NCBI GenBank assembly: GCA_902702965.1
Contig: CACRXP010000032.1
Location: forward strand, 467,525 to 531,524
DNA from: Spirometra erinaceieuropaei
Lineage: Eukaryota > Platyhelminthes > Cestoda > Diphyllobothriidea > Diphyllobothriidae
DNA: 64,000 nt
Direction of reading: 5' to 3'
In this document: positions 1-11,183 of the stretch, piece after piece
Position numbering within the stretch: position 1 is the stretch's first letter
Layout of the letters: each line of letters begins with the position of its first letter
Notes under the pieces: generated by a model
Databases searched by the model: none
Told to the model about the DNA's origin: nothing
What the model saw: only the letters and a program-made list of their open reading frames with translations
Made by a program: the position numbers and the translations under genes

Positions 1-88
1 ATACACAGTAGTAGGAGGACGCTCACCAATCGCGCTACCGAACTTACTTACCTCGTTTGTGCCTTGGGACTCCCCCCCCAGGCCCGGC
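1..88 (-). mobile_element. SINE copy S1, partial (3' tail)
   Basis: Matches the tail of the tRNA-derived SINE read on the minus strand: the block containing gctcaccaatcgcgc, the degenerate 'aactcactcgttccgttgtgcc' type block and the start of the pyrimidine run. It is cut by the window edge and stops before the tRNA-like head. Confidence 0.7.
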
Positions 89-517
89 ACTGTAGTCCAG
101 ACTCTGATGGATGAGCTTTTAGGCCACTTTTCTCCAAACTTTTGGGAAACAGAATGAACTGAAAATCACGGGACGGCGTATGCTCACCCAAACTAGGACC
201 AGGAGGACCAAAGTACTAATTAATCAACAACTTTTACGTGCACTGACATACATGAGAGAGACTATTTCTGGCACATGCCACCAACGAAAGCTGGTGCGCC
301 CGTTTCGGGCTTCCCTGGCGTCATCAGTTGGTCGGTGTGAACTCAACCTTCGGGCCCCGAGCCTCTAACCCAGATCCTACTGGTTGAGCCAGTAGGCCAA
401 ACAATTTACTCCTAGTCCACAGGTTCTTATCCTTTCAGCTGCGACCAGAAGTACATATAGTGGGAATAGCATTACCCACAAAGACAAGGACTCGCTGTCT
501 GTCCGTAGCAATCAGGC
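89..517. other. No gene; SINE scrap at 461-494
   Basis: No supported coding region. Positions 461-494 (minus strand) match the SINE segment that starts right after its predicted hammerhead cleavage site. The rest is unrecognised. Confidence 0.5.
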
Positions 518-584
518 ATACACAGTGTAAGGAGAGCGCTCACAAATCGCGCTACTGAACTAACTCGTCCCGTTTGTGACTTGG

Positions 585-628
<44 letters not shown>

Positions 629-748
629 AGCCCTGTCAGCAACCACACAGGGGCGCCTGATATAGGCAGAATTGCGTCGCTGTTGACGACCAGCGAGACT
701 GGAAGGGTCATTTATGGTTTATTAGTCGTCATCAGCCAACCATACCCG
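518..748 (-). mobile_element. SINE copy S2 (body, no tRNA head)
   Basis: Minus-strand SINE body with an expanded CT run at 587-626 where other copies have a short ctctctc. It abuts copy S3 head to head at 748/749. Confidence 0.8.
587..626. repeat. (CT)n microsatellite
   Basis: About 20 CT units, an expansion of the short CT tract that is part of the SINE body. Confidence 0.95.
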
Positions 749-1045
749 CCACCACTGTATATTCACGATCGAGACCGGCAGGGCCACGAGCCCGTGGCTC
801 AGTGGTTAGAGGCGTGGACTTCTAGCAAACAGGTCGCGAGTTCGAGCCTCGGGTGTGCCACACTTCGGGATAGGGTGTGACTGACTGATGACGGCTACTA
901 AGCCAGAAATGGCCATCCCAGTCTCCCTTGTCTTTGTCAGCAATGCCATTCTGTTTATATAATGCGCCGCTGTGCGGCTGCTGGTTGGGCTCGAGAGCAA
1001 GTCCCTAAGGCACAACTGAACGAGTGAGTTCCGTAACACGATGAG
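749..1045 (+). mobile_element. SINE copy S3, near full length, tRNA-Arg-like head
   Basis: The head (about 789-860) has an A box (gtggctcagtggttagagg), an anticodon-like arm with ttct and a B box (gagttcgagcctc). This resembles tRNA-Arg(UCU), but the acceptor stem is not closed, so it is a SINE head and not a tRNA gene. A body follows with the hammerhead-like fold (879-923) and the conserved tail to about 1045. Confidence 0.85.
879..923 (+). ncRNA. Hammerhead-like ribozyme fold in SINE S3
   Basis: Core CTGATGA at 885-891, a helix II hairpin (ggct/agcc), GAAA at 906-909, the self-complementary stem III atggccat, H17 at 917, then ccagtc pairing with gactga just before the core. One unpaired C lies between the core and helix II. 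Confidence 0.5.
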
Positions 1046-2960
1046 TGAGCAGCATTGGCAAATGTCAGATACAAACTTTGTAAATCGGGCGATGCCCTCC
1101 CTCCTATTACAGACTTTGAAGGCGAAAACGTAACTTTCTACCGTATGAATACAGGAAGGCGTATTTTATAGATTTTTCTACTGAAGTTCGGCTAACACCT
1201 CATGAGACAGGCCAGCTACCGTATAATTAATTCTACGCAAGAACCAAAATATCAGTAGACGAAATACACATTACGTGATCATTTAATATGTGGACTTTTT
1301 TACATGCAGGAGGGTGAAAAAATCTCCAAGTAAAGGTCACAGCGCATGAGACGCAGGCAATGTTTGTTAATTTGAAGTCATAAGGAGTGAGTTTAATATA
1401 TTCGGGATGGCGTTCGACGTAAAATTGACCGCAGGAGTGTTTACTTCGTGCACGCACTTGGCTTGAATGAACCCTGCGCTCTGAAATTCCAGAGTATGGA
1501 TTGGAAGTCAGCATATAACGCTTCTGTGGGTCGCCTGTCCAATGGGTGTCGGCCTCCGTGTGTACAGCCGCGCTCAGGAAAACATGTAGAGCAATAAGTC
1601 AGGCTTTACTTGCTGCTAAAAACCCCCGCTGATACTATTTGCAAGGCTAATTGAAAACAATACCTGGCAGATAGCTAGAGAAACGGTGACTCGTTCCTGA
1701 GTTTGTAGACTGAAGGGGAACGCACGCTAAGTTGGCCTTATTATTCACTGTCTGATGGTAAATTCTGTGTTCCTGGTACCGTCTAGGCACCAATTTTTTT
1801 TTCAAATCTGCTGCTCATCATTGCTGCCTGTAAAACAGCGACTAATCACTTTCACCTCAGGCGGTCTACTTTTTTCCATTGAGAGAAAACTGACCTTAAA
1901 AGAGACCACAATAGCGTTTAGCTTGAGACGCAAAAGAATAAAAGTAAAAATGACGGATAAGAGAAAAAAATGTTAGGCAAGTGCGTACAGAGGCTTCCTT
2001 ACTCCGGTGTATCGGGAAACCCAGGTCCTCAAAACCGTCCGGGCATTTTGGCTATCGCCTGGAGTTTGATAAAGTTCTCAACGTTGCCTTAAAGATCTTG
2101 GCTGTGCAAGCGAACTATGCCATTAGATATCCTGAGTTCTTCTGTTTCAATCCTTTCTGCCAAAAATGATTAAGATCCGCGAATGCCACATCTCGTTGCT
2201 TTTTTATCTTCTCAGAAATTAACTGCCAACTTGGAGTATATCAGTTTATGCTAAGGTCTATGGGCTAAGACCGAGAATTTTATGCATGAATATTTGGGCC
2301 GAAGTTCATCAGCCACAGCGGGAAAGCCGCGTAATATTCATTAACTACTGACCGGCAGCTAGTAGCATATTTTGACGTTATACGATACTATACTAACAAT
2401 AATTTATACACTGCAGTATATACCAGAGAGCACAAGAGGAATGCTGGGGGACGCACCGATGAACCGAACCCCTAGCAGCCGTGCCATGCAGCGGCAGAAA
2501 CAGGTGTCTGGGCCTTTAGCCAGTACCTGTGCTGCTAGTAATTAGAAGTGTATCTTCTAACATTAAAATGCCAAATCTGTTATCGTTTCCTCCTCGTTAA
2601 ACTGGTATTCATTGCCAGTTCACAGTGTCCGATACCAAGATGTAGAGAGTTGTCCCCATGATACCACCTTCTGCGTAAACCTCCTAGTTGATTCTCGTAA
2701 TTCTGTCAACAAATCACGTCTTCACAGCTTATGAAACCATGATTGTTATCAAGCTGTTCTGTTTACTCCGGATGTCTCAGCAATTATCATGATGGTGGCG
2801 AGGAAGACTATGATACAACTACCCTCCAAGCTGAAATCCATGCACGTACGGTTACTACTTACTTTGTTAACTAAAAATTCCGCATTTGGTTTTGGACTCC
2901 ACAAATGATACTTTCATCAGAATGAATACCATATCGATTTCCTTGAGCTAAAGTGGTTCA
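1046..2960. other. No recognisable gene or repeat
   Basis: The only open frames are short (under 95 codons), without domains or codon bias. A short stretch at 2213-2245 resembles 9489-9515, so part of this is decayed repeat. Confidence 0.5.
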
Positions 2961-3372
2961 GCCGGAATGGGCGTACACCAATCTATTGGCTTCACGAAGC
3001 AAACAAACTCCGTATGTGTGGCAAAGGTCACGAACAGGGAACCAATTACCAGGCCGAAGTCGGCCAAGTCATAATAGCAGCAAGGAGGGACGACAGAGAA
3101 TGCGGGTAGATTGATACAGTACTGGTTCGGGCTTATTGTGCCTTCATTCAGCCAATCATAACCCTGACCACCAGCAGCTGGGACCAGAAACACAAACATG
3201 CGCACAGACGCACCTGGCGCAGTTGATCCACCACTGGGGTCTACCACATGGGTCATAAGCACTTCATCGGACCGAAGTTCATCAGTGCCTCGCCACCTGT
3301 CATTCTCTGTCGCTGCACATCGGGTATTTATCAATCAGGAATGGGCGCACACCGATCTATTGGCTTCACGAA
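2961..3372. repeat. Dispersed repeat R1, copy A
   Basis: A roughly 410-bp unit with a direct repeat of about 37 bp at its two ends (2961-3000 and 3336-3372, core ggaatgggcgcacaccgatc). The same unit recurs at 44055-44460 and 46657-46885. PLE1 begins inside its right terminal repeat. No coding capacity is evident. Confidence 0.75.
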
Positions 3373-4531
3373 GCAAAAAGTAGAGACCCTAGTTTTCTCA
3401 ACCTATAAGCCGAAATTTCAGACTCGATAAATCGATGATACCTCCGTCATCATTAAGCGGCAAATGGTCCAAGAATTCCATGATGTCCTGAACTCTGTTT
3501 TCCCTGACATCTAGTTCATAATGGAGGCGGAGGCCAACAATCAACTGCCGTTCCTAGACGATCTCGTCCATCGATAACCTAATGGGCACCTCAAAACGAC
3601 GGTATATAGGAAGGCCAGTAATACGCACCAAATCCTGAGCTTCCACAGTAAGCACCCGTTAGGCCACAAACTCAGTTGTGTGCAAACACTCTACAGAAGG
3701 GCAGAAACACACTGCAGCTAGCCGGACGACAGAAGGTCAGAACTACGCTACCTCCAGCGCCTCTTCATGACCAACGGGTATCCTCGCAACTTCATTGAAC
3801 GCGGCAGACAGGCCGGACCGAGCCGACGTTTGGTGACAGAACGACCAACAATATGGCGGGCGCTTCCATACATCGACGGCATCGCCCACCGACCGGAGTC
3901 AACAATTCGACATCTGGTCATGAGACCTTAGGTCCCTCTGCCACTAGGTGAAACCACGAACGTCACCTACCGGATCCGGTGTAACTCCTGCGAAGTAAAC
4001 TACATTGGGGAGACCGGCAAACGGCTACAGACCCGTGCTGGAGACCACATGTGGGCAGTAAGGCGAATGGACCCTTTGTCTCTGGTGGCCGAACACTGCG
4101 CCGATGCCGGACACACATTCGCCTTTCAGCATGTCGAAATTATGGGCCGAGGAAACGATTGCATAGCCAGGGAAACAATCGAGGCTTGGCACACGGGGAC
4201 AACCTCCATCAACCGCTGTGTGGCTCTTCCCGCTGCCTATCAAGCCCTTCGAGCGCAGCCCAGTAAACAAATGAGCATAAGAGCACCCAGGCTAAATATG
4301 AATCCAGATATGAGCGAGTCCATGGCGGATACACACTCAGCCACCCCTCAACCGGGTTCCGACGAGTCCTTGCGGCGTAAACAAGATTGCCGGGCTTGGA
4401 CGACAGCTACGGTCAATGAAGGTAGGAACGACGACCACCAACGTCCCAACACCGGCCTCCGATGTAGATTGAGTACATTCCGTCACCCTCCCTCCCCCCA
4501 CCCGCCCGCCAGGTGTGCTGATGACCACTAA
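3373..4531 (+). pseudogene. PLE1 reverse transcriptase / GIY-YIG endonuclease pseudogene
   Basis: The translation shows RT palm/thumb remnants such as NNQLPFLD and TVYRKAS, then an endonuclease domain with YRIRCNSCEVNYIGETGKR and the EH/helix region, then a His/Ala-rich helix (AAYQALRAQ). The last open stretch is 4049-4531. Private stops such as tag in acatctagttc and taa in cgataacc add to the shared ones, so no protein is made. The YIG signature is intact here, whereas PLE2 has YIA. Confidence 0.85.
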
Positions 4532-4683
4532 AGCTGATCCACCACCCTCTCATCCGGCGAAAAGTCGCTATAGGACTCCCCCCGTCCCTTCCCCCTTGCC
4601 ACCCGGACTTCATATGTAAGAAAACCCGTTTTTACATGACTGTTACCCATCTATAAATACTGTGAGGCGCGATACCACACTCA

Positions 4684-4723
4684 CCTCCGACGATGGAAGC
4701 TTGTATGCTTTTGAAACGCCAGG
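4684..4723 (+). ncRNA. Hammerhead-like fold at PLE1 3' end (decayed)
   Basis: Core ccgacga (U4 changed to C), T, hairpin ggaagc/gctttt, gaaacgcc, agg. Stem III acgt has become acgc. cct before the core can pair with agg after it. Confidence 0.4.
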
Positions 4724-4785
4724 ACAGTAAAACTTTGGTTCCCGAGATCGCCTTTCAATCAGGAAAGTGCGCACTGCGATCTATT

Positions 4786-6276
4786 TTAATACTTTCAAAG
4801 GTGCGCATGATCTTTATAGCCTTTTCTTATTTTAGTTCACCTTAACACTCTGTTTTCAGTCTGCTCCATATTTTAAGTACGTGCACCCTGTGCGGTGACA
4901 GTTCTCAGTCTACGCCACAATTCCCGTCGATCGATGGCTTCAATCAAGCGAGACTTGACGCCCGCAGGGCTGTACCTGATGTCTACTCAATGCCGTGTCT
5001 TTCACTGATTTGTTGCAGGTTGGATGCCGGACTTCAACCGCAACAGCGCTCCCTCAGTTTAAGCAAAGACTTGCTGCTTCTGCCTGCTCAGTCGGATGTC
5101 AAATCTCCTGCTCTCGTGAAATCTGTCCAATCACCAAATCTTGCCGGGGCTGCGATGGCACGAGTTGCCGACCATCGTGCCCTGACAATGCAGCATTCTC
5201 CGCATGATGGCACGTTCCGAACGCCCACGTTTCTTCCCTTCTGTCGAGAGCTTCAGCAGGTGACCGTTCTCCGCTCCTTCCTCTCCCCTCCATGGCTCTG
5301 CCCAACCGTCTTTCCACTCCTGCTTAACTGATTCAGTTAACCAGACTGAATCACATTGTCTCTCATTACCCCCCCCCCCCACTTATGCGATCAGATGAAC
5401 ATTACTCGCGTGTTTTTAATTAGCCCCGTTCCCATGCAAATATATCAGCCTGTTGTGAACTTATAGAAGACAAACCCATACTTGCCAACCAGTCATTTAG
5501 ATTGTAATATTTACGCAGATTCCCTAAGAAAACTCTCGTAATAATGCGGGTCTGTGAATCTGGGTGAGCATCGTTGAATACAGAAGCTGTCATTATTGTC
5601 GTCTATGCGGAGGAGATAACTGATTTAATTTATCTACGCCATTTGGTGCATTCATGAAATTTCGAGCAAATCACATGCACATCACTTATCAAATTATCAT
5701 GACCTTGCATATGACCTTCGGGTCTGCGCAAACAACCTGTTGAGGCGAGACAGCGAACTGTCAAATTTGCTCATAAAACCAAATTAACAGCATTTACTAT
5801 TTTTTTTTAATTTTCCTTAACTTAAACAAGATACTGGATTCGAAACAGAGACGCCTGTTGTAGCCAGTAGTATTTTGATGTCTAACGAGAGGAAAGTTAC
5901 TCGTACACGTTGTTTCTTTGCGAACAAACGCAGCTTATTTCTCCGATATAGTTGGAGCTGGCGGCTTAATGCAACCACCAGCACAATCAAATGAATGCGT
6001 AAATTTTGAATCTCTAGTACGCGAAATAATCTTTGATGAATACGACGGCAGAGCGTGGGGTGTTCAGCACCTAAGAAGGTGGGGGTGTCATGGCTTGATT
6101 GTTTCGAGGGTGTCGATCCTTTGAAAGACTGACTCAATGACGTCATAAATACTTTTTCGAATGACAGGATTATGTGTCCGACAATGGGTGTGGAGAAACA
6201 GCACAATGTGCTCAAGATCGACTTTATTACCAAAGCGCAGTCTACTAGAAGAGAGAGGAAGAGAGAGAGAGGCGTT
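4786..6276. other. No recognisable gene
   Basis: Only short shadow frames are present (for example 4990-5331 and 5817-6233), none with a domain. A C10 run lies near 5371-5380. Confidence 0.5.
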
Positions 6277-6400
6277 TCGCATCCTGTGTCACAACTGTTC
6301 TTGTAACTACACAGGCCAGACTGAAAAGTTCCCTTCCGAACATCTTATCGATTCTGCGTGTGTGCGCGCCAACATTAGTTGCCCATCAGGACCACGAAGG
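6277..6400 (+). pseudogene. PLE GIY-YIG endonuclease relic
   Basis: The plus-strand translation CHNCSCNYTGQTEKFPSEHL lines up with the Cys-x2-Cys, Y-x-G-x-T and E-H positions of the PLE endonucleases in this window. No flanking RT remains. Confidence 0.5.
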
Positions 6401-6423
6401 GCTGCAATATTCGGTCGAAAGAG

Positions 6424-7095
6424 ACCGGTCGGATGTGGTTATGTAGCCGCACCTGAAGTAAACAAGGACAACGGTATAGAGAAGGACCCCACTTAACTGC
6501 CAGTAAACTGTGGATCGTGCCATACGTGATTTATGGTAAGGGGAGTTTTGCTGGGTGAGGTAGCACGCTAGAAATTTCCTGGATTTGTGCCGAAATTCCT
6601 ATCCTAAGCTATTATACGACAACGTAAATGAGAATAGTAATTAAAAAATAACCAAAAAGCAAATGTTACACAGTAACGGATCTTGGGAAGTAGTCGTTGT
6701 TGGTAATGTAATCTCTGCAACAGCCTGCAAATGTATGCCAAGACATAACCTCATATGACACTATCCACAATCTGCTGAGAGTTGAGTGGGGTCCTTCTCT
6801 ATACCGCTGGCGTAAACAAACCCCAACCGCCTGTATGACGGGACCGGTGATAATAGGGGTTTTTACAAGTAGGGCCGTGAACGAACAGGCAGAAGAAAAG
6901 CTATTGGAAATGCGCGGTTGTACTTTTAGTGGTTGAGAAATAGTTGTTCTGACCCCTAACTATAACCCTTTGTCCTAAAGTTCAACCGTCAACCCTAACC
7001 CCCCAACCATTACCCGTAACCCTAGTCTTTGATCCCCACCCCAACAGTATTGGGCCAATCAGGTGGGGCTACCGAACCACGTCTTACCGTGGATG
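6424..7095 (+). mobile_element. Family M inverted-repeat element with telomere-like array, copy M-B
   Basis: The left end (6428-6456, gtcggatgtggttatgtagc) and right end (about 7060-7090) are inverted relatives. Between them are the family core (gaatgcgcggttgtactttt type, about 6911-6935) and a degenerate CCCTAA array (6953-7030). A second element (6466-6811) is inserted near the left end. Without it the copy is about 320 bp. Confidence 0.7.
6466..6811. mobile_element. Nested inverted-repeat element N inserted in M-B
   Basis: Starts and ends with inverted repeats of about 60 bp (left from 6473, ggtatagagaaggacccc; right ends 6805). It is flanked by gtaaacaa on both sides (6458-6465 and 6812-6819), which fits an 8-bp target-site duplication. 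It has no ORF, so it is a non-autonomous DNA transposon; 8-bp duplications are typical of hAT and P superfamilies. Confidence 0.75.
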
Positions 7096-7214
7096 GCCCT
7101 ATGTGAGTCAGCTTATACAAGGCAAATGTGTTTCTCCGCGGTCGGAAATCTGTCCTCGAGAGTCCTTGTAATGAAGGGAGTGTGCTTCCGGAAGGAATGA
7201 CGTGCTATACTTCC

Positions 7215-7445
7215 GATTCAAATTTCTTAGATTTCCTTGCAGCCTAGGAGCCCGTTATGTTAACAGCAAACCTCAAAGAAGATGAACGGTTTACAATCAG
7301 AAACAGTACTACGCAGTGTTATCATATAAAGAAAGGACAAACATTCTCCTTCTCCCTATACAGAAAAGAGGCTTAACTGTGATTTTAAACAAGGCGACTA
7401 TGTTGAAAAGATGATCTCACTATTAGAATATAGCTCGACCTGTAA
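7215..7445 (+). pseudogene. PLE4-type RT N-terminal relic
   Basis: Aligns at nucleotide level with PLE4 44746-45020, the segment before and around its LPADKGG motif, with indels and substitutions. Neither the RT core nor the endonuclease follows. Confidence 0.65.
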
Positions 7446-7448
7446 GCC

Positions 7449-7492
7449 TATTGTGTCCATCAGGTGGAGTTACATAACCTCAGCCTACCGAA
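7449..7492 (+). repeat. Family M right-end scrap
   Basis: tattgtgtccatcaggtgg followed by a decayed terminal repeat, as at the right end of M-A (14766-14810). Confidence 0.5.
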
Positions 7493-8355
7493 AGACCCTT
7501 TCTTCATGATTTGATTATTTTCGCCAAGGTCTGGAATGGCCCGTCTTAACCTGGCAACTGAACTGAACTGAACCTGGCAACTTTCCAAGCAGTCGTCTTC
7601 TTGGTCGCATTAGGCGATCGTGGTGAGGGAGTGCTAACTAGAGCCGACTGTTTGTTAAAAACTCGAATATTCAACACTGACACAAAAATCTGCTGATCCT
7701 GCATTCAAACGACGGCCATACAGCCATCTAGATCGACTACACCCCAGTCTGGTTAGGCCTCTGCAGCTAGATCTAGGATAGCAGATCGGTGGGTGGTGCT
7801 GAATCGCCAATGGGTGGGTTCATGTTCCTATGTGATTACACCTGAGAGTTTAACTTTCCATCGCACTCAAAAAGGTCACCTGCAAGGCGCATTGGTGTCG
7901 CAGAACGTCGCCGACACAGCACATTCGATGCTCTGAGCACAGAAATTCCGTCTCGTTTTACGACCAAGAAGACGGCAAGCGCAGTAGTCAACGGTCATCC
8001 TTTTGAGTCATCTGGGCGAGGTTTAGTTCTGCAGCCCCACTTGATTAATAGCATATGATTAGCTTCCTAACCAATATTTTAGATGTGATTACGCTGACTT
8101 TACATATGCCACGTGGTTGTACGCGTCTGAATATGCCTCGGGTTGGGGAATCCTTAAAAGTCATCTTTGGTTACATTCGGTATCAGCTCAAACGTGCTTT
8201 CCTGTGCGTGTTTCGAACTCTGCCTACGCCCTCCTTATTATCTCAATTCAGTGAGCGGCTAAGTAGGCTTGCTAATGGAATTGTTCAGACGGATTGGAAC
8301 TGCGTTTTGGGGCTAGATCGCAGTTTGTAGCCAGGAATGGGGAAGTGAATGGTGA
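7493..8355. other. No gene; R6 repeat at about 8140-8300
   Basis: Positions 8140-8300 resemble 9345-9480 at roughly 70% by eye (R6), an old dispersed repeat. The 91-codon frame at 8055-8330 crosses it and shows no domain. Confidence 0.45.
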
Positions 8356-8615
8356 CCTTAAACTTAGTCCTAACCCTAACCCTAACCTCAACCTTAAACG
8401 CTAACCGTTAACCCTAACGGCAACCCTAACCGAAATCGTAAACGTAACCTTAGCCCGTAGACATAGCCGCAACTGAAAAACCTAACCGTAGTACTGAAAC
8501 CTAATCATACGCTCAAACCCTAACCGTAACCCGAAAATCTAAGCCTTAAGGTCAAACCCTAACCCGAAAATCGGACACCTTTAACCGGTACCCTAATCCT
8601 CACCTCAAACGTAAA
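8356..8615 (+). repeat. Telomere-like degenerate array (CCCTAA type)
   Basis: Starts with three near-perfect cctaacc units and decays into irregular 5-7 base units such as aaccgtaac and ccttag. A decayed family M terminus follows at 8630-8712. Confidence 0.85.
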
Positions 8616-8629
8616 ACGGCAGCCAAATT

Positions 8630-8712
8630 TGTCAGATGTGATTATGGAACCCCACAAAATAGCCTCAGTAAAGAGACCCGCAGCCACCTGTAAAACCGGG
8701 CCTGACTACCAA
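8630..8712 (+). repeat. Decayed family M left end
   Basis: gtcagatgtgattatgg and the downstream cagccacctgtaaaaccggg follow the order seen at the left end of other M copies. Confidence 0.5.
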
Positions 8713-9344
8713 CTGCGGTCTAACCCTCCGTCGGTTCCACTATAGTGGCCATGCACGGGGTTCCGTCCATGACCTTCAAGTTCTGATTGCCCCTTCCTTA
8801 TCCTTGTAGCGTGCAGCCATACTGACTGGTCTGGCGTTATTGTTCAAGACCTCGCTGCCCCAAGGTCATTCACCCTCTTGCAGTGAGCCGATCTAGCCTC
8901 GCTGACCTGAAGTCACACCACGACCGACAGCTAGGGCATACTGGCGTCCGCACAGTCGCAGCTGCCCATGCGGCCACTTGAACGCACCTCCCCCCCCCCC
9001 ACTGCAACCACAACCTAAGCCACTGGGACATCACCCCTCGGCAAATGCAACACACACTGACTGGACACCACTTGAGTTTGGCCTACGAGCCTACAAAAAC
9101 GGCTGCCACCACTGTCCCAAGGACTCTCCTGCATGACTGGCCGCAGTCAACACCAGCCCTGGCTTCGTCAGTGGCCACTGCCGCCGGAGAGGATAACTCC
9201 GGGTTCTGTGCACAATAAACCCCTCATTCTGGTGCCTTCCATCTTCTCCTTCAAGGCTAGCATTTGTCCTGATTAGGGTGACGTTCAGACCACGCACACC
9301 GCCTAACGCAACATCCCCATAATCCAGCGATTGACTGTTTCGCG
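8713..9344. other. No recognisable gene
   Basis: A C10 run near 8990-9000. A 112-codon minus frame (9091-9429) has no identifiable domain. Confidence 0.45.
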
Positions 9345-9670
9345 AGGAGGGTGTGTACACGTCATCTTCGGTTAAACCAAGTCTCGATCCACACGCGCAT
9401 GCTTCGAGCTCTGCTTGTGCTCTCTTCAATTTCCTAGTCCAGCGAGTGGCTAAAATTAGTAATATTAGTTTGCCTTGTTTGATTTCCGAGGAAATTAATG
9501 CGCCAACTTGGAGTAAATCCTTCGGAACAGACTTTCTCTGGGCTTTTAACTTGTGTCTGTGTTTTCAGTACGGCAAGTAATCGCCCAATTGGTATTTTAA
9601 CTAAAACTGTTTTAGTAGGCAATCCATTCGGTACCAGTTAAATGGAGCTGCAGGACCAAGCGTCATCTGG
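9345..9670. repeat. Dispersed repeat R6 and neighbour
   Basis: 9345-9480 resembles 8140-8300. 9489-9515 resembles 2213-2245. 9610-9660 resembles 10340-10395 (gttttagtag...aggaccaagc). Confidence 0.4.
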
Positions 9671-10626
9671 ATATTAACGGAGGCCGTCTAAACAAGCTGC
9701 GTAGACAATCAGTAAAAATGCAATTACCGTGAACCAAAAAGGCGTGAAAACAACTGGTCTTCTTCTTCTGTCTATATGTTAGAGGTTCATACTCTGAACT
9801 CCGTCATGGAAAAATGGGTTTTCTTCCAGTTTTCGGAGGCCCGGCGCATACCTGTTCGTCGCATGCAAGTGACGGCCGTACCCGCACCCGCATGCCGCCC
9901 GTCATGCGAGACCGCCGGTAATAGGAGGTTTAATACTAACCTCTAACCCCTAACAGGTGCGGCTACGAAATAGGATCTTACCCAAGCGACTTTACAAATG
10001 CCAGGGCGGAGTCTGTCCTGTAATGACTACTTGCTTTTTGCGATAACAAACTCAGTTATCTGCTTTTTTTTACCCGGCACAGTGAGAGTAGCGGATTAAA
10101 GTTCCCTCCACTCGAAATTTCGACCGTCTTGAACGAACAGTGCTAGAAGACAGCGATAGGGGTCTTCTACCTACATTTGAAGTCACCGTATAGGGAGGCG
10201 ATAAGTTTCTGCCCTCCTTGATGAGTTTTGTGCCGGTGTTTGATGGTGATGGCAACTACATCTTCCTTTAAAAAATTCGTTTATTTACACATGCCCCACT
10301 GTCAACGTTGGTAGCAATGATTGTTGTGCTAACCAACCCTGTTTTAGTAAGTTAACCGTATGGCGTCTGTCAAATGGGACTGTAGGACCAAGCCTCGCCG
10401 CAATCTATCCGTGAGGCAGCTGAGAAAATTATTAGATTCGCTCAGAGGCGCCGCAGTGACTGAATCAGCAGAAGAACCCTGCAGTCGTCTGCCCAGACGA
10501 CTCGCGTCAGGTCCCGCAATGATGACTCCTTCTAACAACTGCGGAAAATGAAGGCAGAGTCGGGTTGCGATGATTAACAGCAATGTTGGGCCAAAACATT
10601 GACCTCCGCGAAACAGGCCTCGAACG
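9671..10626. other. No gene; decayed family M copy at 9893-9985
   Basis: 9893-9985 has the M order: gaccgccggtaatagg, a ctaacccctaac array, then caggtgcggctacgaaatag. 10331-10395 is a repeat shared with 9610-9660. No coding potential seen. Confidence 0.45.
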
Positions 10627-10897
10627 TCAATGACAGTGGAAAACTCCGTGGGGCCGACGTATGTGGACGTCTAAACAGGACATGAGAACGGAAACCGCCT
10701 GCAAAACGGGTGCCTTTGCGCCATCTTCTAGTGAATTCAGGTCTAGGTTTAAGGTTAGGGTTAAGTTAGGGGACAAGTTTAATGTCGAATGTAAAGTAAC
10801 GTAAGCCAGGACCAGGTTAAGGGCTGAGGTAGGGACTAGCGCTAACTGAAGGGTCAAGGTTAAGGGCAAGGTTACGGTTAAGATTAAGACAAGGTGT
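10627..10897. repeat. Repeat R3 joined to a telomere-like array
   Basis: 10650-10735 (tctaaacaggacatgagaac and flanks) recurs at 51998-52060 and, in the opposite orientation, at 11385-11480 and 52556-52640. It runs into a degenerate ggttaagggt-type array (10738-10895). Confidence 0.65.
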
Positions 10898-10900
10898 TAA

Positions 10901-11180
10901 TGGTAGGGGGCGCTCACTGATCGCTCTTACGAAATTCACTCGTTCTGTTGTGCCTTACGGGCTCTCTCTCTCTCTCTCGAGCCCAACCAGCAGCCGCACA
11001 GCGGCGCATGATATAGGCAGAATGTTATTACCGACAAAGACAAGGGAGACTGGAATGGCCATTTCTGGCTTCTTAGCCGTCGTCAGCCAGCCATACCCAA
11101 GCCCGAAGTGTGGCACACCCAAGGCTCGAACTCGCGAATTGTAAGTTAGAAGTCCACGCCTCTAACCACTGGGCCACGTA
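10901..11180 (-). mobile_element. SINE copy S4, near full length
   Basis: Tail, CT tract, hammerhead-like segment and tRNA-like head are all present on the minus strand. It is head to head with S5. Confidence 0.85.
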
Positions 11181-11183
11181 ATA

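Larger units (their letters stand above)
3373..4755 (+). mobile_element. PLE1: 5'-truncated Penelope-like element
   Basis: Aligns with 28655-30140 of PLE2, from the RT palm through the GIY-YIG endonuclease to the 3' end. The 5' half is missing. It has several in-frame stops. Two, at the YxDD position (3428-3430) and just before the linker to the endonuclease (the tag in agaccttaggtcc), are shared with PLE2. A 45-bp in-frame deletion relative to PLE2 lies at 3880/3881. R1-like sequence flanks both ends (3336-3372 and about 4755-4785). Confidence 0.85.

Noticed and set aside
789..860. tRNA-Arg(UCU)-like sequences in SINE heads
   Set aside because: A and B boxes are good, but the acceptor stem does not close and the sequence recurs with the SINE body, so these are not tRNA genes.
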